Origin: Cyrtodaria siliqua
Lineage: Eukaryota; Mollusca; Bivalvia; Adapedonta; Hiatellidae
DNA: 64,000 nt
Assembly (NCBI GenBank): GCA_037043455.1
Contig: JAWPHD010000289.1
Span: 248,001-312,000 of the forward strand
Direction of reading: 5' to 3'
Translations under genes and position numbers: made by a program
In this document: in pieces, positions 1 to 9,744 of the stretch
Numbering within the stretch: position 1 is the stretch's first letter
Layout of the letters: each line of letters starts with the position of its first letter
Notes under the pieces: model-generated
The model's database searches: none
What the model saw: only the letters and a program-made list of their open reading frames with translations
Told to the model about the DNA's origin: nothing

Positions 1-400
1 ATATTGGTTTTCTCTTTAGCTGCAACTACTATGGTTGTTCAGTACGATTCTGGATACATCCTGAGATGTTTATTATTTTATATGTGTTTCTTTAGTTAGT
101 TTCTCTGCATGTGGACTTTATTGTTAGAGAATTCCTTTTGATGAGATGTAGTTTTGTTCAAATTGTCTTGTCTATTTGGGCACTGAAGACAGGAGTGTGC
201 GCATATAAAATCGATTCAAGCTAACCAGTAGGCCTTATTGCCTACTGACCGTTCCAAGTCGGTAACCCTGTATTGACCACCCTTTCTGTTGTTTTTTGTC
301 TCTTTCATTGTATTGTCAAGTCCTTGTTTGCAGTACAGTGCGGACCTACGATGTCATTGCGTTCGGACGCTGTGGTTTCTATAGGACCCAATATCTCATT
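1..400 (+). mobile_element. Family B retroelement tail, cut by window edge
   Basis: A roughly 400-bp repeat that recurs at 14434-14832 (+), 28130-28370 (+), 31250-31705 (+) and 51056-51290 (-). It contains the module GACCGTTCCAAGTCGGTAAC at about 246 and ends in TTTCTATAGGACCC followed by ATATCTCATT. The 31250 copy carries RT C-terminal codons upstream, so this is read as the 3' UTR of an RT-bearing element. The left boundary may lie outside the window. The family grouping is seen directly; the retroelement assignment rests on the 31250 copy. Confidence 0.75.
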
Positions 401-884
401 TCTGAACAACCCAAAAATCGCGTATATGAAATTAACTCCACGTTAATAGTATTTTGGGATTAACGAGCCAAAAATATATGGCTATGAAATAAAATACCAC
501 ATCTGCTACTTTATTCTCTTGGTTGTGTTTGCTGCTTCCAAAGTATCTCCCTTATTGGTATTTATCAACATTCACACTAGCATTCGACTAGTGCAGTGTG
601 ACGGCTGCAAAAGTCTCCTCGTGGTTTTAAAGTGTTTACCGATAACTCTAAATTAAAATTTAAATATATACACAGCAAAAACGGAAACATATATTTATTT
701 CGAGTTTTAACTGATTACCGATATTTACATTTTATGTAGCTATACAATACATGCTCTGCTATTTGGATGTTTCTACGCTTAACTATATGCATTACGATTC
801 GTTCAAATATGATACATTACACACTACTGTATAATTACCCTAAGCTCTGTTGCGCTACGCTAATAATGAGGTAAATTATGAAGA
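401..884. other. AT-rich stretch, nothing recognised
   Basis: No reading frame, repeat family or structured RNA that I could recognise. It separates a B copy from a C copy. Confidence 0.5.
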
Positions 885-1262
885 TAGTGTTGTTAATTTT
901 TAATTCAGTCTTATGGTTCTTACTTGTGATATGTAAGCTTCATTACCGATGCTTCCAACTAAATTCCATTTTGTTTATATCGCTCTTCGGGGCATAGTAT
1001 TTTGTTAGCTACTGGGACCAAACGCCGCTAGACATGGTGGAGGAAAATCTCTATGTCCACCGCCATATGCATGCCATCTTGGGGATGGTTAAACTTATGT
1101 ACTATTGATTTTATGAATATAGAGTTCTGCTCAACCCGGGGCTAGAGGGCGAGAGTGGTAGCTAGCATATTTCACTACCGTTCATTTCTCAATCAAACCG
1201 AGACTGCACTATTTTGTATGTGTCGTGTTCGGCCGTTTCCAAAGGTCCTTTATAATACTCTT
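885..1262 (+). mobile_element. Family C SINE-like repeat
   Basis: Shares its whole length with copies at 13824-14058 (+), 43046-43640 (-), 47786-48245 (-) and, with an internal deletion, 7403-7692 (-). Landmarks in order: CCAACTAAATTCCATTTTG, CCGCCATATGCATGCC, GCTCAACCCGGGGCTAGAGG, and the 3' tip GTTCGGCCGTTTCCAAAGG followed by TATAATACTC. Very short copies containing only the 3' tip (5211-5258 and 37339-37372) suggest 5'-truncated retroposition. No coding region is seen. The class is uncertain; SINE-like is inference. Confidence 0.7.
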
Positions 1263-1494
1263 TTTTGTTTGTGTACATCTATACTTGTTATATCTTAAAG
1301 CTACAGAGTCTCTATATCAATCGATTTCTTAATTGTAGACGTGTCTTTATTTGTAACTTCATGTTCACCAGCTCATTTCGAAATCGGGTAATTAATCGAG
1401 CAAATATAAGGCAGGTATTTTATTGTATAGACATCGACCAGTGTACATCGTACCTGTACACAGGTAACATTAACATTTACAGAAGAAAATAATT

Positions 1495-1568
1495 ACCTCT
1501 TTCGGGTCTCGAACACAGGACCTTCTTATTTCAAGTCAGGTACTCTACCAATTGAGCTATAACGCTTC
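1495..1568 (-). pseudogene. tRNA-like remnant
   Basis: On the minus strand the sequence contains an A-box-like TAGCTCAATTGGTAGAGT and a B-box-like TGTTCGAGACCCG at tRNA spacing. The anticodon stem (CCTGA against TAAGA) does not pair well, and the acceptor ends (GCGTTAT and AAAGAG) do not pair. The loop CTTGAAA would give a UGA anticodon. It is best read as a tRNA pseudogene or a tRNA-derived SINE head. Confidence 0.55.
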
Positions 1569-1569
1569 T

Positions 1570-2490
1570 TGAGCAAATGGTATACAAACTACCATTTATT
1601 ATGATGTAAAATAACTTAACACATTTAAACGCAACTCAAGATGAATCCATAAATCAATGAGTCCATCTTGTCCGACGTGTCAATTCACATTGCCTGGTGA
1701 AATACTATATTGTATCAATATGAAACTAATATTCCGCCTATGTCATATCAAAGCGCTTAGGAAATAGCACACAACCATTCAGCAGAACTGTTTAACAATA
1801 TATTTCCTGACTGAATCGACACATGTACATTTATGTGCAATAAAACATATACTCTGGCTAACGATAGCGGATAGCTTAATCAGAATCAGAATCGCTACAT
1901 ACTGGAATATAATGAAATAAATAAAAATAGCTGATGTCAGTAAAAACCGCAATTGACATTTTCCATTCATCTTTTATAACCGCAGACATCGCATACAGCT
2001 GCTACAGTAAATAGCTCCGAGTTTGCACAACCGTAATTTATATAAGACTCCGATAACCTAAACACATGTTGTTTCAAAAGTAGACTTTCCAGGTAAAATG
2101 ACATATTATATTTGATTTAGATAATTGTACAAACGTCTGTGATACTTTGAAATAAAGTAACATAGTGCATGTTATCATAACTGATGCGTAATGATAACCC
2201 GTTTATCAGTTAAACTGCGTTGCACCATTACTGTATGGTTCAAGAATGTTTATTGGTTGAGGAACTTACTTTATTACATTTCTATGGGTGAAAGATTGAG
2301 ATTGCTCAGTGAAAGAATATTCATAATCGCTAAATATTAATAACCTACTCCGAACACATAAATAACTAACTGCGACGTTGAGTTATGACGTCAATAGCGT
2401 GTTGGTGACTTCGACGTCATCCGCCGATAAAGCTAAAGAAAGCGAAAAAATCTGGTTATAATCATACATAATATGATTAAAAATATAATA
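1570..2490. other. AT-rich unique sequence with a CRE-like octamer
   Basis: No coding region is supported. A perfect palindromic CRE-type octamer TGACGTCA lies at 2386-2393, with a second GACGTCA at about 2413. No nearby gene or TATA arrangement ties them to a promoter, so any regulatory role is speculative. Confidence 0.4.
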
Positions 2491-2497
2491 AATACAT

Positions 2498-2647
2498 GAT
2501 TTAACTGTTGTGATCGATTATTGGGAAATCCTTCACTCGATGGTAGGCGTGTTTTGTTACTTCACTCACTCTCATACGCTCGTTCGTGAAAAGAACCACA
2601 TGTTGAAGGATTTCCCTATAATGAATCCCAGCAGTTAAATAATCTCT
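2498..2647. repeat. Foldback element
   Basis: Inverted arms: GGGAAATCCTTCA (2523-2535) pairs perfectly with TGAAGGATTTCCC (2604-2616). Pairing extends imperfectly outward (GATTTAACTG at 2498 with CAGTTAAATAATC near 2640). The loop is about 68 bp. This looks like a small non-autonomous foldback or MITE remnant. No other full copy was noticed in the window. Confidence 0.6.
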
Positions 2648-2649
2648 AT

Positions 2650-3248
2650 ATAATTATGATTCCAACGATTTCTTTTATATCCATGCACGAAACTTTTTAA
2701 ATATCATTCTCACTATAAGTGTTGCGCAATCTAAATACTGCCGATATACAAAAAGACATAGTATTGCACTTTCATTCATTTACTTCGCATGCGGCCTTTT
2801 ACATTTTTCTGTAGTGCCAATCTAACGATATTACAAACCTTACGACATTGCACTAGCCTATTTATAAGATGCCTTTCATGTAATGGAAATAACTCACCTT
2901 TCCGCAGTCAGGTGAACAGGTGATCAGGTGAACAGGTGGAAATCCTATTACGTGTACCTAAAACAACTAATTCATTTCAAATTTGTATCGCGCATTTGAT
3001 ATTCTTTTGTCCTTTTTCGTTTCACTCGCCGCGTCCTTATCTTTTATAGATTACTTTGACTAATTAGAAATATTGGATAATGACATCGTGTATCTCAAGA
3101 GAGTTGTTTGTAAAGAAAATTCCGGAACTGATAATTGGAGACAGTTACAAAGCTTGAAATAGATTTAGATCAGTCTAGGTTGATGAAAACATGTGATATT
3201 TTCTGAATAAAATCGGTACTTGGAAGCAGATGGTAGAGGAAACTGTCA
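2650..3248. other. Unique sequence with short direct repeat
   Basis: No gene seen. At 2909-2939 the 9-mer AGGTGAACA occurs twice, giving a small tandem AGGTGAACAGGTG array. Otherwise featureless AT-rich DNA. Confidence 0.4.
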
Positions 3249-3453
3249 AAGACCCTATCATTTTGCAACGCATTGCATGTTTAATGGTTGACCAATTTAC
3301 AGTTCGTCACTATGCTTGCCTCTTTGATTGTGGGATGACCGGACAGATTGTGGACCCTATTACGACGCCTACTTAAATCTTAAAAGGACGGTAGCGTTTG
3401 ATGCTGTCTTCAATCTTAATGGTTCGTTATCTTGTAGCTCTGGCTTCTTTAAA
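3249..3453 (+). pseudogene. Family A RT C-terminus, left half of a split copy
   Basis: Plus-strand codons read PIILQRIACLMVDQFTVRH and then MTGQIVDPITTPT followed by a stop, which is the C-terminus seen in the other family A copies. The 3' UTR begins (GTTTGATG..., ...GGCTTCTTT) and stops at about 3453. The remainder of the same UTR resumes at 5394 (TTACTTGATTTGTGGCGTTC), so this copy is split by the minus-strand element between them. It is 5'-truncated. Confidence 0.75.
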
Positions 3454-3944
3454 GTAGATATAACAATTGAACAGGAAAAGTAGCATTCAAAGACGACAGT
3501 CAAACACAAACACAAACACACAAAAACACAACAAAGAACAACTATACCTAAAGATGAATAAAAGCCAAGATAAGACATCACAAACACACAAGGGTTGACA
3601 ATAGGGCTACCGCCTTTGAACCGTAAGTGGCAAAACCGGACGATAGGGATTAAACCAGGTTCTAGGGTGCACCAAGCCTCACCCTTGCCTTATTACCATC
3701 CCAATACACGGGACAGTGTAAATAAAGATATCCCCTCCAGGTTATAATATCTAAGAAACAAGGCAGCGTTAATAGGAAATATAAATAAAACACATAAATG
3801 ATCATGTATATATAATATAAAAACCAAAAGCATAGAAAGCCACAAAGTAAGTACTCATTTACTTGGCAGTAGCTAGAGCAACAAGAGAACAAACCATTAA
3901 GGGTACGGCAAGACAAGATTAAAGACAAACAAAAAACGCTACCG

Positions 3945-5393
3945 TCCTATAAAGATATAGCTAGTCGTCATCATAGGGTCCACAATCTGTCCGGTCATCG
4001 CACCATCAAACAGGAAAGCATAGTGGCGAACTGTAAATGGGTCAACCACTAAACATTTAGTAAGTTGCAAAATGATAAGTTCATAACCTCTTTTGATAAA
4101 CGTTTTGACACTTTTAATAAAGATTGTATGAGAGTGATTATGACCAAGGATCTTACGAAATGTGTTAATCATATCACCATAGAAGTCAGGTTGTGATAGT
4201 TCTTGTCGCAGAAGATAATTGACTTTTATATTTAAAAAGTAGATCAGGGTTACGATAATAAAATGTTGCAAAAGTTTATGGTAATGGTAGACCTGCTGGA
4301 GTAGCTTTTTGGTTATACAAATATTACTAATATTAAAGTCCTCAACACGACTACAAGCTCTAGAGAAACGAATAAGCTGAGAAACATAGAACCCATAAGA
4401 AGTACCTCGGCGAACATCCACATCTACATGGGGATAATTAACAAAATTTAAATAATCTCTCTCAGATCATAGATTTTACTGATTATATCGCCATTTTAAA
4501 TAGAGAGATGTAAATCAAGAAAAGAAGCGACCGTATCAGAAATGTTAGCTTTGTTGAGATGAAGCTTCATAGGATAACTATAGAGGAAAAGAAAGGATTG
4601 TCAATGTTCAATATGTCATCCAAATACCAAGAGGTGTCATTAAAGGCTTCAATTACATCTACCTGAGTATCGGATGAAAGTCTCAATATGAAAGGTCATT
4701 CATGGCAATACAAGAACAAATCTGCGACAAGTGATGCACAGTTCGTAGCCATAGGGATACCAACAATTTGTTTATAAACGGTATTTTCATACCTGACGAA
4801 AACATTATCTAATAGGAAAATGAGTGCTTCACAAACTTCTTGGAAAGTCCACATAGTGTAATGTCTAAACTGTCGTTAGTAAAAAAAACTTTGATATTAT
4901 TACAGACCAAACATGTAGTTTTTCTCAAGCAACAGTTTTTTGAATAAGAGCAATAAGCCTGTCTTTGATAAGGTGATGTGGTAAGGTTGTATATTGTGTA
5001 GAGAAATACTTTTAGATGAATAGTTTATTACAAATTTTATTAAGAACGTTTCATGAATTTATAATAGACCAAACTAAATTAATCCCAGAGTTTTTATAAG
5101 TTTTAGCACACTATTGTTTAACGGCAGTAAGACAAGAAGTTAAAAGTTTTGAGATGTTTGCGGAGATGTTTGTGGTGGTCCAGGCAATGGAATTTGAAAT
5201 AAAGCGGGCTCGTATGTGTCGTGTTCGGCCGTTTCCAAAGGTCCACTCTGATACTCTTTTATGCAGATTTGTATGTAATTTAGGAAGTTTAATTTGCTTT
5301 TTGTCTACTCCAGCCTTGAAAGTACTACACCGAGTGATATGCGTGGAAACAACATCATCCTCAGTAGACTGAACTGGAATATACGAATTAGTC
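3945..5393 (-). pseudogene. Reverse transcriptase pseudogene (Penelope-like/telomerase-lineage type)
   Basis: In order on the minus strand: IKLPKLHTNLHK, ARFISNS, ISKLLTSCLTAVK, a TTLPHHLIKDRLIALIQKTV block, QEVCEALIFLLDNVFVRYE, GIPMATNCASLVADLFLYC (box B, about 4720-4765), YLDDILNIDN (catalytic box, 4615-4626), ASFLDLHLSI, GTSYGFYVSQLIRFSRACS, QELSQPDFYGDMINTFRKIL and VDPFTVRHYAFLF. Several frameshifts and stops break it, for example after HLSI and after FLYCHE. The longest open piece is 3939-4421. The canonical GIPMG has A in place of G. The block order and the FLDL after YLDD are what I know from Penelope-like and related metazoan RTs. That class assignment is inference. Confidence 0.75.
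5211..5258 (+). mobile_element. 3'-tip fragment of family C inside the RT
   Basis: Only the last 45-48 bp of family C (GTGTCGTGTTCGGCCGTTTC...GATACTC) sits in the RT pseudogene. On the minus strand it adds 15 codons (VSEWTFGNGRTRHIR) between NLHK and ARFI and keeps the frame open. An equivalent tip-only insertion sits at 37339-37372 in another RT copy. Confidence 0.7.
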
Positions 5394-5750
5394 AATGATT
5401 ACTTGATTTGTGGCGTTCTAGCCTTTTGCTTTTATATTCATATACACATGATCATCAATGTGTTATACATATATTACATATATTACCTATTAATGGTGCC
5501 TTTTTTGTAATAGAATATTGTTATAACCTGGACGGGATCTCTTTATTTACACTGTTCTGTTATTGGGGTGACAGTAGGGTAAGAGTGAGGTTTGGTTCAC
5601 TCTAAATCCTGCTTTGAACCAAACCACCAGAGGTCTATTGTGCCATTAACCATTCCAAGGCGGTAGCCCTGTCAACCCTTTTATGTTTGTGATGTAATTC
5701 CTTGCCTTTTATTCATCGTAGTCAGGATTGTTATTTATCTTTTATCAGGT
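5394..5750 (+). mobile_element. Family A 3' UTR, right half of the split copy
   Basis: Continues the plus-strand copy begun at 3249. It runs from GATTTGTGGC through CTTTATTTACACTGTTCTG, GGGTGACAGTAGGGTAAG and the module CATTCCAAGGCGGTAGCCCT to TTTGTGATGTAATTCCTTGCC. The 3' tip of the family is not recognisable here, so the copy is decayed or truncated near 5750. Confidence 0.7.
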
Positions 5751-6309
5751 TATGAGCTAGAGTGGTGTACTTATTGTAGGTGCTTAAATTAAAGGCAATG
5801 TAAATGCTTATACCGTAGTTTATGTCTCTGTATAATATAAGACCCACTTACGCAAGCCTCATACAACAATTGCATTGACCGTGAAGCCAACAATTGCCGC
5901 AATGCTATGTGTCGCTAACCTCTCAAATTGTTATCTGCTTTCGCTTAGAAGTCATCCATTTCACAGCCAATGTAAACTCTGTCTTCAGTCTATATATCGT
6001 CATATGTATATCGTTTGTTTGTCGGTATAAACTACGCAATAGACAATATAATACCATTTACTAATTTTAAATCTGATCATATTTTTAATAAAGGTGTTAC
6101 TCGCCACCTTTATTTTATTTCAATATTTCATTTTTACACATATCGTGGCTACATCAGACGCTGATCGTATAACAACCATATATATCATACAAAATATAAA
6201 ATATAAAAACATAAATTACATGTCATGTTTATTGTATATTTTGAAACAATAATAATCTATTGAATTTATCAAGGACTTCTTTCTCCAGAGATTTTGATAT
6301 TTTATTAGT
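5751..6309. other. AT-rich stretch, nothing recognised
   Basis: No reading frame or repeat family recognised. Confidence 0.45.
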
Positions 6310-6525
6310 TTATAAAAACCTTCCGCAAATGTGTTATAACATGTTGCTTAATCGCGGAAAGGCAGGAAGTCAATAATTTTGATACATTAGTAGTGGTACA
6401 TAAACTGGAAATTGCGATAGCATGTGCTTTGTGAGGATTTGTTTGAAGTGTAGGAAGCCAGTGGGGAGCTTATTCTGCTTACTGTTTACAGAAACTTTTA
6501 TAGTCTCCAAAAAGGTCACATGCTG
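6310..6525 (-). pseudogene. Family A-type RT N-terminal fragment
   Basis: Minus-strand translation gives LPTLQTNPHKAHAIAIS, then CTTTNVSKLLTSCLSAIKQH. This parallels the LPKLHTNLHK...TTTNISANISKLLTSCLTAVK of the 3945-5393 copy. It holds only the RT N-terminal region, with a stop just upstream. The sequence divergence suggests an older or different subfamily. Confidence 0.65.
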
Positions 6526-6868
6526 AGAAACAGTTTTTTTTTTCAGGGTTTCAAACTTTCAAAATAACACTTGACACGTATTAGCAACAACAGGTTTCGA
6601 AATCGCATTTTAATACCGTTTTTGTCGGACACATTAGCAGGCTGATTGTTGCTATCACAGCTAGAAATAATCAGTTTTTGTTCCTTGACGGAATAAATCC
6701 CATAATTTCCAAGTACCATGTGATGTATTTTGTTCAGATAAGACTTGGTTGATTCTATTCCCACAGGAAGTGTTGATAAAAAACGCGTTAAAACTATGTT
6801 ATTTTGAACATTTTCAAAGATTCATTAATTACCAAATTGGATAGTACAATGATATGATCTTAAACAAA
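6526..6868. other. Short unassigned stretch
   Basis: It contains an open minus-strand frame (6543-6764) directly upstream of the RT fragment, which could be more of the same element. I could not match it to the other RT copies. Confidence 0.3.
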
Positions 6869-6869
6869 C

Positions 6870-7240
6870 AACAATGAAACTGTCAGTCAGTAAAAATGAT
6901 TTCAAATACCATTTTACACTCCGTAACTTTATCTTTAAAGATATAATCAATTTCAGTATGTCACTTACTCTTAAAGCGTTAAACAGAGTACATACTGAAA
7001 AGAGTTCCTTGGAAGGAACAAACGCATCTATCATGAGAGGTTATAAAATGTGCAAAACCACTCAAGTCCTCTGGCATCAGTTGAATTGTTTTTTTCTGTT
7101 TTAAAGATACCCACATTGGGCTCGACGATCATAATGGACCAGTAAGTAATTACACTTCTAAATTGTAGTCGGGGCGATATTTTACCGAGCAGCACTAAAG
7201 AAACGCTATTGTGAATGTCAATAAATACTGAAAAGGAGAT
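6870..7240 (+). repeat. Family E repeat
   Basis: Landmarks: CCATTTTACACTCCG, TAAAGATATAATCAATTTC, CACTTACTCTTAAAGCG, GAGGTTATAAAATGTGC, CCACATTGGGCTCGACGATC, and then TCAATAAATACTGAAAAGG, which starts the next unit. Related copies lie at 13786-14250 (interrupted by C), 15876-16340 (two units), 27530-27625 and 32085-32275. Units can be head-to-tail with a period near 267 bp. No coding is seen and the class is unknown. Confidence 0.6.
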
Positions 7241-7264
7241 AAGACGTAGTCTACAGCGTTACTG

Positions 7265-7785
7265 CATTACGTGGTCCCGCCTTAAGTCCATTAAACGACG
7301 GGAAAGCGTATATTAGCAGGATTATATATATATTGACTATAAAAAACGTTTAAACATTGTTTTATTGCAAAACATGCGATAACCTGTTTAAAATTACCTT
7401 TAAAACAGTATCAGAGTGGACCTTTGGAAACGGCCGAATACGACATATACGAAATATTGCAGTCTCGGTTTGATTGAGACTCTTCATGAACGGTAGTGAA
7501 ATATGCTAGCTACCGCTCACGCCCTCTAGTCCCGGGATGAGCAGAACTCAATATTCATAGAATCAATAGTACAAAATGTTAACCATCCAAAAGAAATTGA
7601 AAATGTACCACCGATAACTAAATATAAGTATCGGGCTCAGCGATCTCCAAAGATCGATTGAATAACAGTCCTGACTGCAAGCGCGGGGAGTCGTTTTACT
7701 GATTTTACAATATGCAAACATTTTAAGGCAAAATTTAGGTTTCATTTCATACCCCAGCCTTCTTGGAGAATGGGGGTCATTAATG
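7265..7785 (-). mobile_element. MITE 'M' interrupted by family C
   Basis: Begins with the terminal repeat CATTACGTGGTCCCGCCTTA (7265-7284). The interior matches the copies at 9777-10028 and 41800-42135 (GCGATAACCTGTTTAAAATTACC, then TTTTACAATATGCAA, AAATTTAGGTTTCATTTCATACCCC). Between those two interior blocks a C copy (7403-7692) is inserted. The uninterrupted join is seen near 41930. The distal end is truncated around 7785. Confidence 0.7.
7403..7692 (-). mobile_element. Family C copy inserted in MITE M
   Basis: Minus-strand C copy with its 3' tip at the left (AGTGGACCTTTGGAAACGGCC). An internal deletion joins the block ending at AACCATCCAAAAG to the 5' block GGGCTCAGCGATCTCCAAAG. The uninterrupted MITE sequence near 41930 defines the insertion boundaries to within a few bases. 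Confidence 0.7.
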
Positions 7786-8524
7786 ACTTACACTAATAAT
7801 TGTGCTATATTTAGCCTCCTTTTACTTTAATTGAACAGATATGTCGGAAAATCAAATGGATACTCTATGAAAACTGTACTAGATAAACGATAATTGCTCA
7901 TTCGCAATAATAAAGTGAGCCATTAGTTTGGCATCCGATCAGCCTTTAAACATAAGTGCCAATTTAGTACAAAAAGAAGATCTCTGCAAAAAGTAGGTCA
8001 ACTCGAATTAACTCCGTATAACCGAATAATGCCTTGATGTATACATTTGCATATGCCTGTAATAATGTTCCCGATCATCTTTAACTACGAGGGGTGATCC
8101 ATAATTACGTATTTCTATAAAATCGTAATCATTAAATAGTAAACAAAACAACGTACACACACTGTTGAAAACTCAATATATCCTTTATGGTATAGTTAAC
8201 ATCAGTGTATAATTAAAATTATATAAAGGCATTGTATACGTCGTCATAGTAACCCATTGACGAGAAGCGGGGCAATCAAATTAAACTTGTTTTTTGTCAA
8301 ATATAAATTCAAATTTGTGCTCGTGTTACCATGTATTTTGCCTGGTCATATGTTGAGGAAAAGACTATCTGCCTATAGTAGCATAACAGTAATGTACATG
8401 TACATGCACATGTATATTCAATGAGTGCATGTAGTGGACTGACTGGTGCATGGTGTTTGGGGTCAAATTTGAAGTAAAACCTTGTTTCCCTTGAGCAAAC
8501 CAACGGTGACAATCGCACGTAGAA
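7786..8524. other. AT-rich stretch, nothing recognised
   Basis: No gene recognised. A short run of alternating GTACATGTACATGCACATGT at about 8394-8414 is the only simple-sequence feature. Confidence 0.4.
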
Positions 8525-8529
8525 CTACG

Positions 8530-8750
8530 AGTTGACAATAGCGTAATAATGAGGTTTGGTACACCTAGAACCTGATTTAAACCCCGAACGAATTGTGTTT
8601 GCCATTGACCGTTCCAAGGAGGTAGTCCTATTGTGAAACCTTTTATTCTTGTGTGTCTTATCTTGCATCTTTGTTATTGTTGGTTTATTTCTATATGACT
8701 TTCTTTTATTTCCCTGTGGACCTTGAATGCTACAGTTCATGTTAGACTTT
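8530..8750 (+). mobile_element. Family A 3' UTR fragment
   Basis: Contains TGAGGTTTGGTACACC, GATTTAAACCCC, the module TGACCGTTCCAAGGAGGTAG and, near the end, CCTTGAATGCTACAGTTCATG. Truncated at its 5' end. No RT codons remain. Confidence 0.7.
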
Positions 8751-8799
8751 TAAATCATATTTTAATGCGCAACACCAACAGGATGTGCAGCCATTCAAA

Positions 8800-9262
8800 C
8801 GCGGGGGTTTGATGTTTGTCGTGCCCTAAATGGTTTGTTCACTGGCTTCTGCCAAGTCATTGAGTACCTTATTTGTGGCTTCCAAGGCTTTTGTTTTTGT
8901 GTATTTATATATACCCGAGCACCTACCTTTGTGTTTTACTTATATTGCCTATTAATAATTCTGCCTTGTTGGTTAGAGAATAGTTCATGTCGGGGATTTC
9001 TTTATTTATACTCTCCCATTTTATTGGGATGACAGTAGGGTGAGGCTTGGTGCCCCCTAGAAACCTGGCTTAAACCCCAGCGGCATAGTTTGCCACTGAC
9101 CGTTCCAAGGCGGTTGCCCTATTGTCAACCCTTTTGTGTTTGTGATGTCTTATTTAGCCTTTTATTTATCTTTAAATTTGTTCTTTGTTTCTATGTGTGT
9201 TTGTGGTTGACTGTCGTCCTTGAATGTTGCTTTTCCTGTTCAGTTGTGTTATCTACTTTTAT
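8800..9262 (+). mobile_element. Family A 3' UTR copy
   Basis: Runs from GGTTTGATGTTTGTCGTGCC through GGCTTCTGCCAAGTCATTG, TTATTGGGATGACAGTAGGG, GTGCCCCCTAG, TGACCGTTCCAAGGCGG and CTTGAATGTTGCTTTTCCTG to a diverged tip near 9260. It begins exactly at the junction after the RT stop. A separate A tail lies just upstream at 8530, so two insertions lie side by side. Confidence 0.75.
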
Positions 9263-9744
9263 CTTATAGAGCTGGTTTAGAGGAATTCTTGATTCAGGCA
9301 GTCTCTGTCAGTTTATATACATAACAATTACGTTGGAACGTTTAATATTACCAAGACTGTTGTTTAATTTTATAAATTGTCCAAGACCATTATTATTTGA
9401 TAATCATTGTTATTTGATACATTACGGTAATAACCCAAGCACTTTAAATGTTTCAATTGAATCGAAACTTTATTTATCTTTGCAAAACTGTTTGAAGTAC
9501 AATACAGGGTTTGGGTTTGTTAGACACTGATCATAAACAATCTATGAGTGATTGCAATTGAGTCTTATGCCAACAAACAATATCGTATTGCATTTCTTCA
9601 ACTTTGTTCTAGAGGTATGTTTCAATAAAATCGTGTACAATTCGCATGCGGACAAATTCCCTGATTAATTTGTACAACCTTTACTTATTGTTGTAGTTTA
9701 TAGGGTCAACCTGCAAACGTGAAGTATGTATCAGGCATTAAAAT
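9263..9744. other. Unique stretch, nothing recognised
   Basis: Open frames here are short and not supported by any family or motif I recognise. Confidence 0.4.

Larger units (their letters stand above)
3454..5393 (-). mobile_element. Family A retroelement, best RT-bearing copy
   Basis: Minus-strand element of about 1.94 kb, truncated at the 5' end and inserted into a plus-strand copy of its own family. In element order it holds a partial RT (5393 to about 3955) and then a roughly 500-bp 3' UTR ending at AGTAGATATAACAATTG on the plus strand. The UTR contains the family landmarks: the CCGTCCTATA region, a GTTTAAACC-like block, the TACCGCC-TTGAACCG module and GACATCACAAACACA. No endonuclease domain is visible. 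The single RT stop before the UTR argues against a C-terminal GIY-YIG domain in this lineage. Confidence 0.8.

Noticed and set aside
1495..1568. Functional tRNA gene
   Set aside because: Box A and B are present but the anticodon stem and acceptor ends do not pair.
2386..2422. cAMP-responsive promoter
   Set aside because: Two CRE-like palindromes but no gene, TATA element or first exon nearby.
3945..5393. Telomerase catalytic subunit
   Set aside because: The RT blocks recur in several decayed copies with UTR tails across the window, which is transposon behaviour; no TERT-specific N-terminal region is seen.
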